From: Metabacillus crassostreae
Lineage (GTDB): Bacteria > Bacillota > Bacilli > Bacillales > Bacillaceae
Length of the DNA: 64,000 nucleotides
Direction: 5' to 3'
Assembly: GCF_016908395.1 (NCBI RefSeq)
Contig: NZ_JAFBDU010000007.1
Span: 62,001-126,000 of the forward strand
The notes under the pieces are model-generated. The model saw only the letters and a list, made by a program, of their open reading frames with translations. It had not been told where the DNA came from and ran no database searches. Positions 52,893 to 64,000 of this stretch are shown piece after piece. Position numbers and translations under genes: made by a program. The stretch's first letter is position 1. Every line of letters begins with the position of its first letter.

Positions 52893-54614
52893 ATGGGTAC
52901 AAATGTACAGTTGAATAACTCAGCTGCCAAATGTACAAACACAATGTCGGGATCTTTGATGTTAATTGAAGCACTTAAGCAGGAAAAGGTAGAGGTAATT
53001 TTCGGATATCCTGGTGGTGCTGTATTACCTATCTATAATAGTCTTTATGATTCAGGTGTGTTTCACGTATTATCCCGACATGAACAAGGAAGTATACATG
53101 CTGCTGAAGGATATGCACGTGTTTCTGGAAAGCCAGGTGTTGTTATCGCAACAAGTGGACCAGGTGCAACAAATTTAGTAACTGGCTTAACAGATGCAAT
53201 GATTGATTCCTTACCATTGGTTGTTTTTACAGGTCAAGTTGCAACATCTGTAATTGGGTCAGATGCTTTCCAAGAAGCTGACATTTTAGGGATTACAACT
53301 CCTATCACAAAACATAACTACCAAGTTCGTGAAGTAAGTGAACTTCCTAGAATTATAAAAGAAGCATTTCATATTGCGACTACAGGCAGACCAGGTCCTG
53401 TCTTAATAGATATTCCAAAAGACATTGCAATATTTGAAGGTGAATTTAGTTATGATATGCCTGTTAATCTACCAGGCTATCAACCAAATAGCGAACCGAA
53501 TTATTTACAAATTCGCAAATTAGTAGAAGCAGTAAGTAGAGCGAAAAAGCCGGTTATTTTAGCTGGTGCAGGTGTATTACATGCTGATGCATCTAAAGAG
53601 CTAACAAAATTTGCAGAGCAACAGCAAATCCCAGTTGCTAATACACTTCTTGGATTAGGAGGCTTTCCATCTGATCATCCATTGTTTTTAGGAATGGCTG
53701 GTATGCATGGAACGTACTCAGCAAATATGGCACTTTATGACTGCGACTTATTAATTAGTGTTGGTGCAAGGTTCGATGATCGTGTAACAGGTAATTTAGA
53801 GCATTTTGCCAAAAAAGCAACGATCGCTCATATTGATATCGATCCTGCTGAAATTGGGAAAAATGTACCGACGGCAATCCCAATTGTAGGTGACGCAAAG
53901 CTTGCTTTAGAGCAACTAATAAAGCAGGATGGCAAACAAGGTGATAATGAAGAATGGAATGAACTTGTTTCATCTAATAAAAAGGAATTTCCATTAGTTT
54001 ATAAAGAAAGTGATACAGAATTAAAGCCTCAATATATTTTAGAGCTTATTCATAAATGGACGAATGGTGAAGCAATTGTTACTACCGATGTAGGGCAACA
54101 CCAAATGTGGGCTGCACAATATTACAATTTTAATAATCCTAACAAATGGGTTACATCTGGTGGTTTAGGAACAATGGGATTCGGCTTACCATCAGCAATT
54201 GGTGCACAACTAGCAGATAGAGAAACACCAGTTGTTGCTATTTTAGGTGATGGTGGATTCCAAATGACTTTGCAGGAATTATCAGTAATTCATGAATTAA
54301 ATCTACCTATTAAAATTGTTATCTTAAATAACGGTGCACTAGGTATGGTAAGACAATGGCAGGAGTTATTTTACGAAGAACGATACTCTCATTCAAAGTT
54401 TGTTACACAACCTGACTTCGTAAAAATTTCAGAAGCTTACGGTATAACTGGTGTTCGTATTGAAAATAGTGAAGGCTGGGAAGAAAAGTTAAAGCAAGCC
54501 ATTACTTCTAATGAACCAGTATTACTAGATATTCATGTTGCTAAGAATGAAAACGTCTATCCAATGGTTGCTTCTGGCAAAGGGTTACATGAAATGGTAG
54601 GTGTGAAATTATGA
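52893..54614 (+). CDS. ilvB: Acetolactate synthase large (catalytic) subunit
   Basis: ThDP- and FAD-dependent enzyme making acetolactate or acetohydroxybutyrate, the first common step to Val/Leu/Ile. Domains: N-terminal PYR ([32 protein letters not shown]), central FAD-type domain (about 190-340) and C-terminal PP domain with [20 protein letters not shown], the ThDP motif that continues to the NN pair. Length is 573 aa. AGGGAGG precedes the ATG. It overlaps ilvN by 4 nt (ATGA) and is the first gene under the leucine T-box. Confidence 0.97.
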   Translation: MGTNVQLNNSAAKCTNTMSGSLMLIEALKQEKVEVIFGYPGGAVLPIYNSLYDSGVFHVLSRHEQGSIHAAEGYARVSGKPGVVIATSGPGATNLVTGLTDAMIDSLPLVVFTGQVATSVIGSDAFQEADILGITTPITKHNYQVREVSELPRIIKEAFHIATTGRPGPVLIDIPKDIAIFEGEFSYDMPVNLPGYQPNSEPNYLQIRKLVEAVSRAKKPVILAGAGVLHADASKELTKFAEQQQIPVANTLLGLGGFPSDHPLFLGMAGMHGTYSANMALYDCDLLISVGARFDDRVTGNLEHFAKKATIAHIDIDPAEIGKNVPTAIPIVGDAKLALEQLIKQDGKQGDNEEWNELVSSNKKEFPLVYKESDTELKPQYILELIHKWTNGEAIVTTDVGQHQMWAAQYYNFNNPNKWVTSGGLGTMGFGLPSAIGAQLADRETPVVAILGDGGFQMTLQELSVIHELNLPIKIVILNNGALGMVRQWQELFYEERYSHSKFVTQPDFVKISEAYGITGVRIENSEGWEEKLKQAITSNEPVLLDIHVAKNENVYPMVASGKGLHEMVGVKL

Positions 54615-55126
54615 AAAGAATTCTCTCTTTAACAGTTTTAAACCAAACTGGTGTTTTAAATAGAATTACAGGTTTATTTACAAAAAGGCATTACAATATT
54701 GAAAGCATCACAGTTGGTCATGCTGAAACAGAAGGCGTTTCTAGAATGACAGTTGTGGTAAATGCTTCAGAGGAAAAAGAAGTTGAACAAATTACAAAAC
54801 AGCTTAATAAACAAATTGATGTCTTAAAGGTTACAGATATTACTTCACAATCAATTGTTTCAAGAGAGCTTGCTTTAATAAAAGTAATGTCAACAGCTGC
54901 TACAAGGATGGAGCTTCAAGGTCTTATTCAACCATTTAGAGCGTCAGTCATTGATGTTAGTCGTGAAAGTGTAGTTGTTCAAGTGACAGGAGAGCCTGAA
55001 AAAATTGAAGTTCTAATTGATTTATTAAAGCCTTATGGCATAAAAGAAATTGCTAGAACTGGTACAACTGCTTTTACTCGTGGAACTCAAAGAACAACAA
55101 AAGAAGTGCCGATTTCAATCGTCTAA
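54611..55126 (+). CDS. ilvN: Acetolactate synthase regulatory subunit
   Basis: Small subunit that activates IlvB and confers valine feedback control. The N-terminal ACT domain begins [20 protein letters not shown], and a second ACT-like domain covers about 80-160. Length is 171 aa, as in B. subtilis IlvH/IlvN. The ATG overlaps the ilvB stop, indicating translational coupling. A 100-nt gap without terminator leads to ilvC. Confidence 0.96.
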   Translation: MKRILSLTVLNQTGVLNRITGLFTKRHYNIESITVGHAETEGVSRMTVVVNASEEKEVEQITKQLNKQIDVLKVTDITSQSIVSRELALIKVMSTAATRMELQGLIQPFRASVIDVSRESVVVQVTGEPEKIEVLIDLLKPYGIKEIARTGTTAFTRGTQRTTKEVPISIV

Positions 55127-55202
55127 ATCAAGTTAGTAATCTTGCCTGAAAACCAGGTTTAAAGATTCATATAAAGCAATAGATCTATTATAAAAATTAT
55201 AA

Positions 55203-57795
<2,593 letters not shown>

Positions 57796-57817
57796 ATTAC
57801 TCGGAGGGGGTTAGAAC

Positions 57818-58930
57818 ATGAAGAAAAGAATTGCATTATTACCGGGTGATGGAATAGGCAAAGAGGTAGTGGATGTAACAGTTGAAGTATTAAAAACAGT
57901 AGCAGAACACTTTCACCATCAATTTCAGTTTGATTATGGACTTATCGGTGGAGATGCAATTGATCAAAAGGGAAATCCATTGCCAGAAGAAACAATTGCT
58001 ATTTGCAAGCAGGCGGATGCAATTATTCTAGGTGCTGTTGGTGGACCCAAATGGGATCAAAACCCAATGGAGCTTCGTCCAGAACGTGGACTATTAGCGC
58101 TCCGAAAAGAGCTTGATTTGTTTGCGAATCTTCGCCCGATTACTACGTTCGATAGCTTACTAGATTCTTCCCCTTTAAAGAAGGAGTATGTTAATGGAGT
58201 AGACTTTGTTATCGTACGCGAACTAACAGGTGGGTTGTATTTCGGTAAACCAAGTGAACGTATAACGTATGAAGGTCAGGAAGCTGTTGTTGATACACTT
58301 CTTTATAAACGCTCTGAGATTGAGAGAATTATTGAATCAGCATTTGAAATTGCATCAAAACGACGACGAAAACATATTACATCAGTTGATAAAGCAAATG
58401 TATTAGAATCTAGTCGTGTTTGGAGAGAAGTAGCTGAGGAGGTAGCAAAACGCTATCCTGATGTTACACTTGAACATATGCTAGTGGATAATGCAGCAAT
58501 GCAACTAATTCGTTCGCCAAAGCAGTTTGATGTTATTGTCACTGAAAATATGTTCGGGGATATATTAAGTGATGAGGCGTCGATGATTACTGGATCACTT
58601 GGAATGTTAGCATCTGCAAGTCTTTCTTCAACAGGACTACATTTATATGAACCAATTCATGGTTCTGCTCCTGATATTGCTGGGAAAAATATAGCAAATC
58701 CTGTAGCGACTATTCTGTCAGCAGCAATGATGCTTCGCCAATCGTTTGGTTTAGAGGAAGAAGCAAAAGCAATTGAGAAAGCTGTTGATAATGTTCTGAA
58801 CTCTGGGACTCGTACAGCAGATCTTGCTCAAGGTAATAAAGCTGCCTCAACACAACAAATGGCTGAGGAAATCAAAAATGCACTTGCAGATGACCATGCT
58901 ATTTTAAACATTATGGAAGCTTATTCGTAA
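57818..58930 (+). CDS. leuB: 3-Isopropylmalate dehydrogenase
   Basis: NAD-dependent oxidative decarboxylase of the leucine pathway. Seen: [14 protein letters not shown] at the N-terminus, AVGGPKWD, the substrate-binding [28 protein letters not shown], and [20 protein letters not shown]. Length is 370 aa, slightly longer than the enteric enzyme, as in bacilli. CGGAGGGGG precedes the ATG. It follows leuA by 22 nt; a terminator-like hairpin separates it from leuC. Confidence 0.97.
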   Translation: MKKRIALLPGDGIGKEVVDVTVEVLKTVAEHFHHQFQFDYGLIGGDAIDQKGNPLPEETIAICKQADAIILGAVGGPKWDQNPMELRPERGLLALRKELDLFANLRPITTFDSLLDSSPLKKEYVNGVDFVIVRELTGGLYFGKPSERITYEGQEAVVDTLLYKRSEIERIIESAFEIASKRRRKHITSVDKANVLESSRVWREVAEEVAKRYPDVTLEHMLVDNAAMQLIRSPKQFDVIVTENMFGDILSDEASMITGSLGMLASASLSSTGLHLYEPIHGSAPDIAGKNIANPVATILSAAMMLRQSFGLEEEAKAIEKAVDNVLNSGTRTADLAQGNKAASTQQMAEEIKNALADDHAILNIMEAYS

Positions 58931-59012
58931 ACCTTAGAACCAATAAGAAGGATAGTTTTCTATTATTGAAACGAATGTAAGTAATATAGTGTTTTTATAA
59001 AACCTATTTTGT

Positions 59013-59052
59013 ATGAGGGGCCTGACACTTACTTCGTCAGCCCCTCATTTTT
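59013..59052 (+). terminator. Terminator-like hairpin inside the ilv-leu operon (leuB-leuC)
   Basis: ATGAGGGGCCTGAC against GTCAGCCCCTCAT with a 9-nt loop and a following TTTTTC tract. It resembles an intrinsic terminator but lies between leuB and leuC of the operon. Confidence 0.75.
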
Positions 59053-59077
59053 CAATCAAAGAGGGGGTTTGAAGACC

Positions 59078-60511
59078 ATGACCGTGAAACCGAGAACAAT
59101 AATTGAAAAAATTTATGATGAGCATATTGTTCAACAAGAACAGGGTAAACCAGATCTTATTTATATAGATTTACATTTAATCCATGAAGTTACATCACCA
59201 CAAGCATTTGAAGGATTACGTGAAAAGAATCGTCAAGTGAGAAGACCAGATCGAACTTTTGCAACAATGGATCATAATGTTCCAACTGTTAATCGTTTTG
59301 TTATAAATGACGAGGTTGCGAAAAATCAAATTAGTGCATTAGAACGAAACTGTAAAGAATTTGGTATTCGCTTAGCAGACTTAACAAGTGAAGATCAAGG
59401 AATTGTTCATGTTATTGGGCCGGAGCTTGGATTAACACTACCTGGAAAAACAATTGTTTGTGGTGATAGTCATACATCTACACATGGAGCATTCGGCTCA
59501 ATTGCTTTTGGTATCGGAACGAGTGAAGTAGAACATGTTTTAGCAACGCAGACATTATGGAGACAGCGTCCAAAAACACTTAATATTCATGTGCCTGGTA
59601 AACTTCAAAAAGGAGTTACTGCAAAGGATGTTATTTTAGCTGTTATTGGAAAATATGGTGTTCGCTTTGGAACAGGGTTTATTATTGAGTATACGGGTGA
59701 AGTTATCGAGAATCTTTCAATGGATGAGCGTATGACTATTTGTAATATGTCAATTGAAGCAGGAGCTAGAGCTGGATTAATCGCACCTGACGAAACAACA
59801 TATTCTTATATTAAGGGTCGAAAATATGCACCAAAAGGTGAAGAGTTTGATAAAGCAGTAGAGTATTGGCAAACGCTGAAGACTGATGAAGGTGCAGAGT
59901 ATGATGAAGTTATTACATTAAATGGTGAAGATATTCCACCAATGGTAACTTGGGGAACTAATCCTGGAATGTCAGTTGGTGTTGATGAGAAAACACCAGA
60001 TCTTGCTAGCTTTACTAATGAAGAAGAAGTTGATGAAGCTAAGCGTGCATACAGCTATATGGGACTTGAGCCTAATACTCAAATTGAAAAAATTACAGTT
60101 GAGCATGTATTTATAGGATCTTGTACAAATTCACGTATAACAGACTTAAGACAAGCGGCAGAAGTGATTACAAGTCTAAAAGGATTAAAAGTTCCTTCAA
60201 ATGTTCGTGCGATGGTTGTTCCAGGATCACAAAAGGTTAAAAAGGTAGCAGAAGCAGAAGGTCTTGATGTGATCTTTAAAGAAGCTGGCTTTGAATGGAG
60301 AGAATCAGGCTGTAGTATGTGCTTAAGTATGAATAATGATGTTGTACCAGACGGAGAACGTTGTGCTTCAACATCTAACCGAAACTTCGAGGGAAGACAA
60401 GGTAAAGGTGCTAGAACTCATTTAGTTAGTCCGGCAATGGCAGCAGCAGCTGCTCTACATGGTAGATTTGTAGATGTTCGTCATATCAAGGAAGGTGCAA
60501 TGTCCTTTTAA
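59078..60511 (+). CDS. leuC: 3-Isopropylmalate dehydratase large subunit
   Basis: Aconitase-family subunit carrying the [4Fe-4S] cluster; isomerises 2- to 3-isopropylmalate with LeuD. Cluster cysteines lie in [14 protein letters not shown] and in [32 protein letters not shown] is the aconitase signature. The ATG at 59078 ([16 protein letters not shown]) follows GAGGGGG; the open frame back to 59009 overlaps the hairpin and is not used. Length is 477 aa. It is followed by a dispersed repeat and leuD. Confidence 0.97.
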   Translation: MTVKPRTIIEKIYDEHIVQQEQGKPDLIYIDLHLIHEVTSPQAFEGLREKNRQVRRPDRTFATMDHNVPTVNRFVINDEVAKNQISALERNCKEFGIRLADLTSEDQGIVHVIGPELGLTLPGKTIVCGDSHTSTHGAFGSIAFGIGTSEVEHVLATQTLWRQRPKTLNIHVPGKLQKGVTAKDVILAVIGKYGVRFGTGFIIEYTGEVIENLSMDERMTICNMSIEAGARAGLIAPDETTYSYIKGRKYAPKGEEFDKAVEYWQTLKTDEGAEYDEVITLNGEDIPPMVTWGTNPGMSVGVDEKTPDLASFTNEEEVDEAKRAYSYMGLEPNTQIEKITVEHVFIGSCTNSRITDLRQAAEVITSLKGLKVPSNVRAMVVPGSQKVKKVAEAEGLDVIFKEAGFEWRESGCSMCLSMNNDVVPDGERCASTSNRNFEGRQGKGARTHLVSPAMAAAAALHGRFVDVRHIKEGAMSF

Positions 60512-60513
60512 TA

Positions 60514-60581
60514 TAGGCTCTATTAGGGTGATAAACAGTGTTTTCAGAGAATAAAAGTACTAATCTATCACGAAAAGATGT
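60514..60581 (-). repeat. Dispersed repeat B, short copy between leuC and leuD
   Basis: On the minus strand: CATCTTTTCGTGATAGA, GTACTTTTAT, GAAAACACTGTTTATCA, and AATAGAGCCTA. This follows the block order of the right half of copy 45183-45329. It lies within the ilv-leu operon, between leuC and leuD. Confidence 0.55.
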
Positions 60582-60640
60582 TCGGAAGAAAACCTTAATT
60601 AAAAGCAATATTATGAATGAGTAACTTTAGGAGGGGAAAT

Positions 60641-61237
60641 ATGAAACCTTTTACAACACATACAGGGAAAGTAGCTGTATTAAATCGTGCAAATGTTGAC
60701 ACTGATCAAATCATTCCTAAGCAATTCTTAAAGAGAATAGAGAAAACAGGATATGGTAGATTTGCTTTTTTTGATTGGAGATACCTTCCAGATGGAAGTG
60801 AAAATCCAGATTTTGAATTAAATCAAGAGCAAAGTAAAGGGGCCTCCGTTCTTCTTGCTGGTGAGAACTTTGGCTGTGGATCATCTCGTGAGCATGCACC
60901 ATGGGCTCTATCAGATTATGGATTCCAAGTGATTTTAGCACCTTCTTATGCTGATATCTTTCATCAAAACTGTTTAAAAAACGGAATATTACCTATAGCA
61001 TTAGATCAATCTGTTTTAGATTTAATACGTCAGAGATCCTATGTTGAAGGCTATGAATTGAAAATTGATTTACAGAAGCAAAAGATTTTAGATAATGATG
61101 GATTATCACAAGATTTTTCTGTTGATCCTTATTGGAAAGATATGCTTTTATATGGTAAAGATGAAATAGATTTAACGTTAAATTATGGTGAAAATATCAC
61201 GAAATATGAAGATACTAGAAAAGCAACATTTCTATGA
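60641..61237 (+). CDS. leuD: 3-Isopropylmalate dehydratase small subunit
   Basis: Swivelling domain subunit that completes the LeuCD active site. Seen: NRANVDTDQIIPKQFLKRI (about 15-33), the family block GENFGCGSSREHAPWAL (about 71-87) and PSYADIFHQNCLKNGILP. Length is 198 aa. The ATG at 60641 follows AGGAGGGG; an in-frame ATG at 60617 has no comparable site. Last gene of the operon, with a terminator 37 nt downstream. Confidence 0.97.
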   Translation: MKPFTTHTGKVAVLNRANVDTDQIIPKQFLKRIEKTGYGRFAFFDWRYLPDGSENPDFELNQEQSKGASVLLAGENFGCGSSREHAPWALSDYGFQVILAPSYADIFHQNCLKNGILPIALDQSVLDLIRQRSYVEGYELKIDLQKQKILDNDGLSQDFSVDPYWKDMLLYGKDEIDLTLNYGENITKYEDTRKATFL

Positions 61238-61273
61238 GCGTAAAGTTAATTTAATAAAATATATTCAATAATT

Positions 61274-61308
61274 GTTGAGCTTCTCTTTAAAATGAAGCTC
61301 AATTTTTT
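61274..61308 (+). terminator. Terminator of the ilv-leu operon
   Basis: TTGAGCTTC/GAAGCTCAA 9-bp stem with an 11-nt loop, followed by T6. Confidence 0.9.
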
Positions 61309-61320
61309 GTTTGTGACTAT

Positions 61321-61460
61321 TAACAAGTTCGTTCCATTTCTCTCCAGACACAAGATTCGCCGGGGAGGAAGCTTTGTCTCCTCGGCTTCGTGTGGCATCT
61401 CACCCTCTCCTCTAAACCCGCAGGAGTCAAGTGTCTTCCGCTCCATTCCACTATAATGTA
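61321..61460 (-). repeat. Diverged relative of repeat A downstream of leuD
   Basis: On the minus strand: GGAATGGAGCGGAAGACACT, TGACTCCTGCGGGTTTAGAG, GATGCCACACGAAGCCGAGG, then GGAGAGAAATGGAACGAACTTG. The core ACTCCTGCGGG and the GAGGAG block are shared with repeat A, but the flanks differ. GC content is well above its surroundings. No gene is visible from here to 61816. Confidence 0.6.
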
Positions 61461-61816
61461 TCCAACTACAATAAATTCTTTTAAGATACTTTGTGAAAAT
61501 CAAATGCATGTAATGAAATAAACAACAAAATATAATTATTAAGAAAATAAATTAACACAAAAACTCATTTCAGAAAGAAATACCTACTAGTAAAAATGTA
61601 TTTTTTATACTAGGCTCGGTAGACTCTATGTAAGCCTGTTAACTTCAATCAACAATTTCATAATAAGCATCATTAAGCTGACTTTGTTTCATAAAAATAT
61701 GTTTAGTTAACCGTTATAAAAATTAAATCAATTTCACTGTTTGAACTTGCGCTTGTTTTCCAAGACTTGGATTGTTACACTTGTATGCATACAAAGGTTG
61801 CTGGAGTTGACCACAT

Positions 61817-62827
61817 ATGAAGGAAGATAAACGATCAAATGTTATCCCTTTTCCGAATTTAAAAGAGAAATTTTTGGATAAAGGAATGGCACTTTTAAAG
61901 GAAAAGAAATACACTGAAGCACTTGGAATGTTTTCAGAAGCAAAAGCATTAAATGAGGATAAGGCAGAAATTTATTTAGGAATGGCCATTTGCTTGATGG
62001 AGCTTGGTGAGTTAAATGAAGCAAAAGATGTTTGTAAAAAAATGCTTCAAGAAGATATAGGGCATTATTTCACTGTTCTACAAATTTATTTAACAATCTT
62101 GATTCAATTAAGAGAGTATCAAGAAGTACAAGCAACAATAGAGGCTGTTTTAGAAGAAAATACCCTGCCTGCAGAAAGTGCTGAACATTTCTATAAATTA
62201 TTAGAGTTTAGCAGAAAAATGACACAAAATCAGGATGATATCGTTGAGGATCTAGAAGAGACCCAAGAACCTACGATGTACATAGAAGATATCCTTGAAG
62301 ATGTCTCAAAGCAAATGTCTTATGTTGAGTCTTTAAGAGATCGAAATATTAGTAAGCATTTTTCCTCACTAAAGGTACTGTTGGAAAATCCTATGACTCA
62401 CCCTATGGTTAAGACAATGATTTTGCATTTGATGATTGAAAATGAGATAAGCAAAGAAGTAACAGTAACAAAGTTTGGTGAATCAATAAGTATAATACCT
62501 TCAGAGCTGAATGATATTTCAGATCATCTTTTCACAAAAAAGGTATTAAATATATTAGACGATACACTAGGAATAGAAAATCCTACTCTTTATGAAGCTG
62601 TAAAAGAAATCTGGATCAGACATTTATATGTACTATATCCATTTTTACCAAAACCAACTGAAGAGAAGCTATGGGCAGCGGCTTTACAAATTGTTGGCTA
62701 TGAAATGCATGGAATTGGGTTAGAAATAGAAGAAATAGAGCAATTGTATGATAAATCAATTTCTCATCTAGAGGAAGCCTGTCAAAAAATATATCAAATA
62801 GAAGAAATTTCTTATATGCAAATATAA
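61817..62827 (+). CDS. ysoA: TPR-repeat protein YsoA
   Basis: 336-aa cytosolic protein. Tetratricopeptide-like helical pairs are seen near residues 15-50 (KGMALLKEKKYTEALGMFSE), 50-85 (AEIYLGMAICLMELGELNEA) and further on to about 130. The second half is helical and acidic with no recognised motif. TPR proteins mediate protein contacts; the partner is unknown. The start ATG at 61817 has only a weak Shine-Dalgarno (TTGCTGGAG). Its place between leuD and tig matches B. subtilis ysoA. Confidence 0.85.
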   Translation: MKEDKRSNVIPFPNLKEKFLDKGMALLKEKKYTEALGMFSEAKALNEDKAEIYLGMAICLMELGELNEAKDVCKKMLQEDIGHYFTVLQIYLTILIQLREYQEVQATIEAVLEENTLPAESAEHFYKLLEFSRKMTQNQDDIVEDLEETQEPTMYIEDILEDVSKQMSYVESLRDRNISKHFSSLKVLLENPMTHPMVKTMILHLMIENEISKEVTVTKFGESISIIPSELNDISDHLFTKKVLNILDDTLGIENPTLYEAVKEIWIRHLYVLYPFLPKPTEEKLWAAALQIVGYEMHGIGLEIEEIEQLYDKSISHLEEACQKIYQIEEISYMQI

Positions 62828-62835
62828 GCTAAATG

Positions 62836-62863
62836 TTGAAAGGTATATATTCTATGTTATAAT
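62836..62863 (+). promoter_or_regulatory. Candidate promoter of tig
   Basis: TTGAAA (62836-62841) and TATAAT (62858-62863) with a 16-nt spacer. It would give a leader of about 220 nt; within it, AGGTC near 62898 and GGCCT near 62926 with a T6 tract form only a weak terminator-like hairpin. Confidence 0.6.
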
Positions 62864-63090
62864 TAAATGGTTGCAAAATAGTGATCATCGTATATTAGGT
62901 CTTTTTTATCGTGGGCAAAATAGGCCTTCTTTTTTATTACGAAATCCTGAGCATGGTTAGTATCCGGTTATTGTTTACCGTACATAAAAACAGGTATATG
63001 ATCTAGGCAGTTTGTTCAAACTGGACAAGCAGCCAAAAATTACCTATCACTTATTCGCACATCATAATAGATCTTTGGAGGGAACAACAT

Positions 63091-64000
63091 ATGTCAGTAA
63101 AATTTGAAAAACTTGAGGGGAACGAAGGCGTTCTTACGGTTGAAGTATCTGCAGAGGACTTCACACAAGCACTTGACGAAGCATTCAAAAAAGTAGTAAA
63201 ACAAGTATCTATTCCAGGATTCCGTAAAGGCAAAATCCCACGTGGCATGTTCGAGCAACGCTTTGGTGTTGAATCATTATATCAAGATGCTTTAGATATT
63301 ATCTTACCAAAAGCATATCCAAATGCAGTTGACGAAGCTGGAATCGATCCTGTTGATCGTCCTGAAATCGATGTTGAACAAATCGAAAAAGGCAAAAGCT
63401 TAATCTTCACTGCAAAGGTTACAGTTAAACCTGAAGTTAAATTAGGTGAATACAAAGGTCTAGAAGTTGAAAAACTTGACGATACTGTAACAGATGAAGA
63501 TATTGAAAATGAATTAAAGCAACTTCAAGAGCGTAATGCAGAGTTAGTTGTTAAAGAAGAAGGTTCAATTGAGAATGGTGATACAACTGTTATCGATTTT
63601 GACGGATATGTTGATGGTGAAGCATTCGAAGGTGGAGCTGCTGAAAACTACTCGTTAGAAATTGGATCAGGATCATTTATCCCAGGTTTTGAAGAACAGC
63701 TTATTGGTTTAGAAGCAGGCGCTGAGAAGGATGTAGAAGTAACATTCCCAGAAGAGTACCATGCAGAGAATCTTGCAGGAAAGCCAGCAGTATTTAAAGT
63801 GAAAATTCATGAAATTAAAACAAAAGAGCTTCCAGCTTTAGATGATGAATTTGCTAAAGATGTTAACGAAGAAGTTGAAACTCTTGATGAACTTAAAGCT
63901 CAAACAAGAACTCGCCTTGAAGAAGCGAAAAAGACAGAAGCTGAAAACCACTTACGTGATACATTAGTAGAAAAAGCTGCTGCAAGTGTTGAAGTTGACA
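63091..64000 (+). CDS. tig: Trigger factor (N-terminal 303 residues; cut by window end)
   Basis: Ribosome-bound chaperone and peptidyl-prolyl isomerase. The ribosome-docking signature GFRKGKIPR is at residues 43-51 of the N-domain. The FKBP-like PPIase domain spans about 150-245 ([20 protein letters not shown]), and the start of the C-terminal chaperone domain follows. The frame is open to the last base of the window, so the final third is missing. TTGGAGGG lies 9 nt before the ATG. Its position after ysoA and, by synteny, before clpX fits Bacillus. Confidence 0.97.
   Translation, partial: MSVKFEKLEGNEGVLTVEVSAEDFTQALDEAFKKVVKQVSIPGFRKGKIPRGMFEQRFGVESLYQDALDIILPKAYPNAVDEAGIDPVDRPEIDVEQIEKGKSLIFTAKVTVKPEVKLGEYKGLEVEKLDDTVTDEDIENELKQLQERNAELVVKEEGSIENGDTTVIDFDGYVDGEAFEGGAAENYSLEIGSGSFIPGFEEQLIGLEAGAEKDVEVTFPEEYHAENLAGKPAVFKVKIHEIKTKELPALDDEFAKDVNEEVETLDELKAQTRTRLEEAKKTEAENHLRDTLVEKAAASVEVD

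Noticed and set aside
61246-61509. 87-codon minus-strand frame after leuD
   Set aside because: It spans the leuD terminator and the repeat A-like element, without a ribosome-binding site or coding signature.

Overview
The window is a low-GC Firmicute chromosome segment, almost certainly a spore-forming member of the Bacillaceae close to Bacillus/Metabacillus. Gene order follows the Bacillus subtilis 2.8-3.0 Mb region: mutM-ytaF-coaE-gapB-speD-nrdR-dnaB-dnaI-ytxC-thrS-infC-rpmI-rplT-ysdA-ysdB-ysdC-sspI-ysgA-pheST-rnhC-zapA-yshB-polX-mutS2-yshE-lcfA-fadR-fadB-etfBA-trxA-uvrC-lysC-yslB-sdhCAB-gerE-ysmB-racE-gerM-rph-ysnA-ysnB-ilv/leu-ysoA-tig. Spore genes (gerE, gerM, sspI, ytxC, ytaF) confirm an endospore former. 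Family assignments come from recalled family knowledge and visible motifs; no database search was run.

Layout. 0-9 kb: DNA repair and replication initiation (mutM, dnaB, dnaI), CoA synthesis, gluconeogenic GAPDH, spermidine synthesis and the nucleotide-reductase repressor. 9-13.3 kb: T-box-controlled thrS and the L20-autoregulated infC-rpmI-rplT operon. 13.4-18.3 kb: small membrane proteins, dut, an M42 peptidase, an SASP gene and an rRNA-type methyltransferase. 18.3-29.6 kb: T-box-controlled pheST, rnhC, the cell-division factor zapA, polX, mutS2, yshE and a 26-codon membrane ORF. 29.8-36.4 kb: fatty-acid beta-oxidation (lcfA, fadR, fadB, etfBA) and trxA. 36.9-44.8 kb: uvrC, lysine-riboswitch lysC with an internal second start, yslB and succinate dehydrogenase. 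45.7-50.8 kb: gerE, ysmB, racE, gerM, rph, ysnA, ysnB. 51.0 kb: tRNA-Arg(UCU). 51.6-61.2 kb: ilvE, then a leucine T-box, then ilvB-ilvN-ilvC-leuA-leuB-leuC-leuD. 61.8-64.0 kb: a TPR protein and trigger factor, cut by the window end.

Regulation is unusually readable. There are three T-boxes, one lysine riboswitch, one L20 leader, paired CcpN-type operators at gapB, a FadR-type operator at fadR, and sigma-W and sigma-K promoters before ysdB and gerE. Many Rho-independent terminators are visible.

No phage, insertion sequence with transposase, CRISPR array, defence island or biosynthetic cluster is seen, and the protein-coding content is ordinary core genome. The unexplained material is non-coding: (i) tandem arrays with a 20-bp period at 13.8 and 22.3 kb and an 82-bp higher-order array at 35.5 kb; (ii) a dispersed palindromic repeat at 32.5, 36.5 and 44.9 kb with a diverged cousin at 61.3 kb; (iii) a second dispersed 75-160-bp repeat with several copies, some inside operons and one inside the lysC leader; (iv) a structured speD leader behind a promoter-adjacent palindrome.
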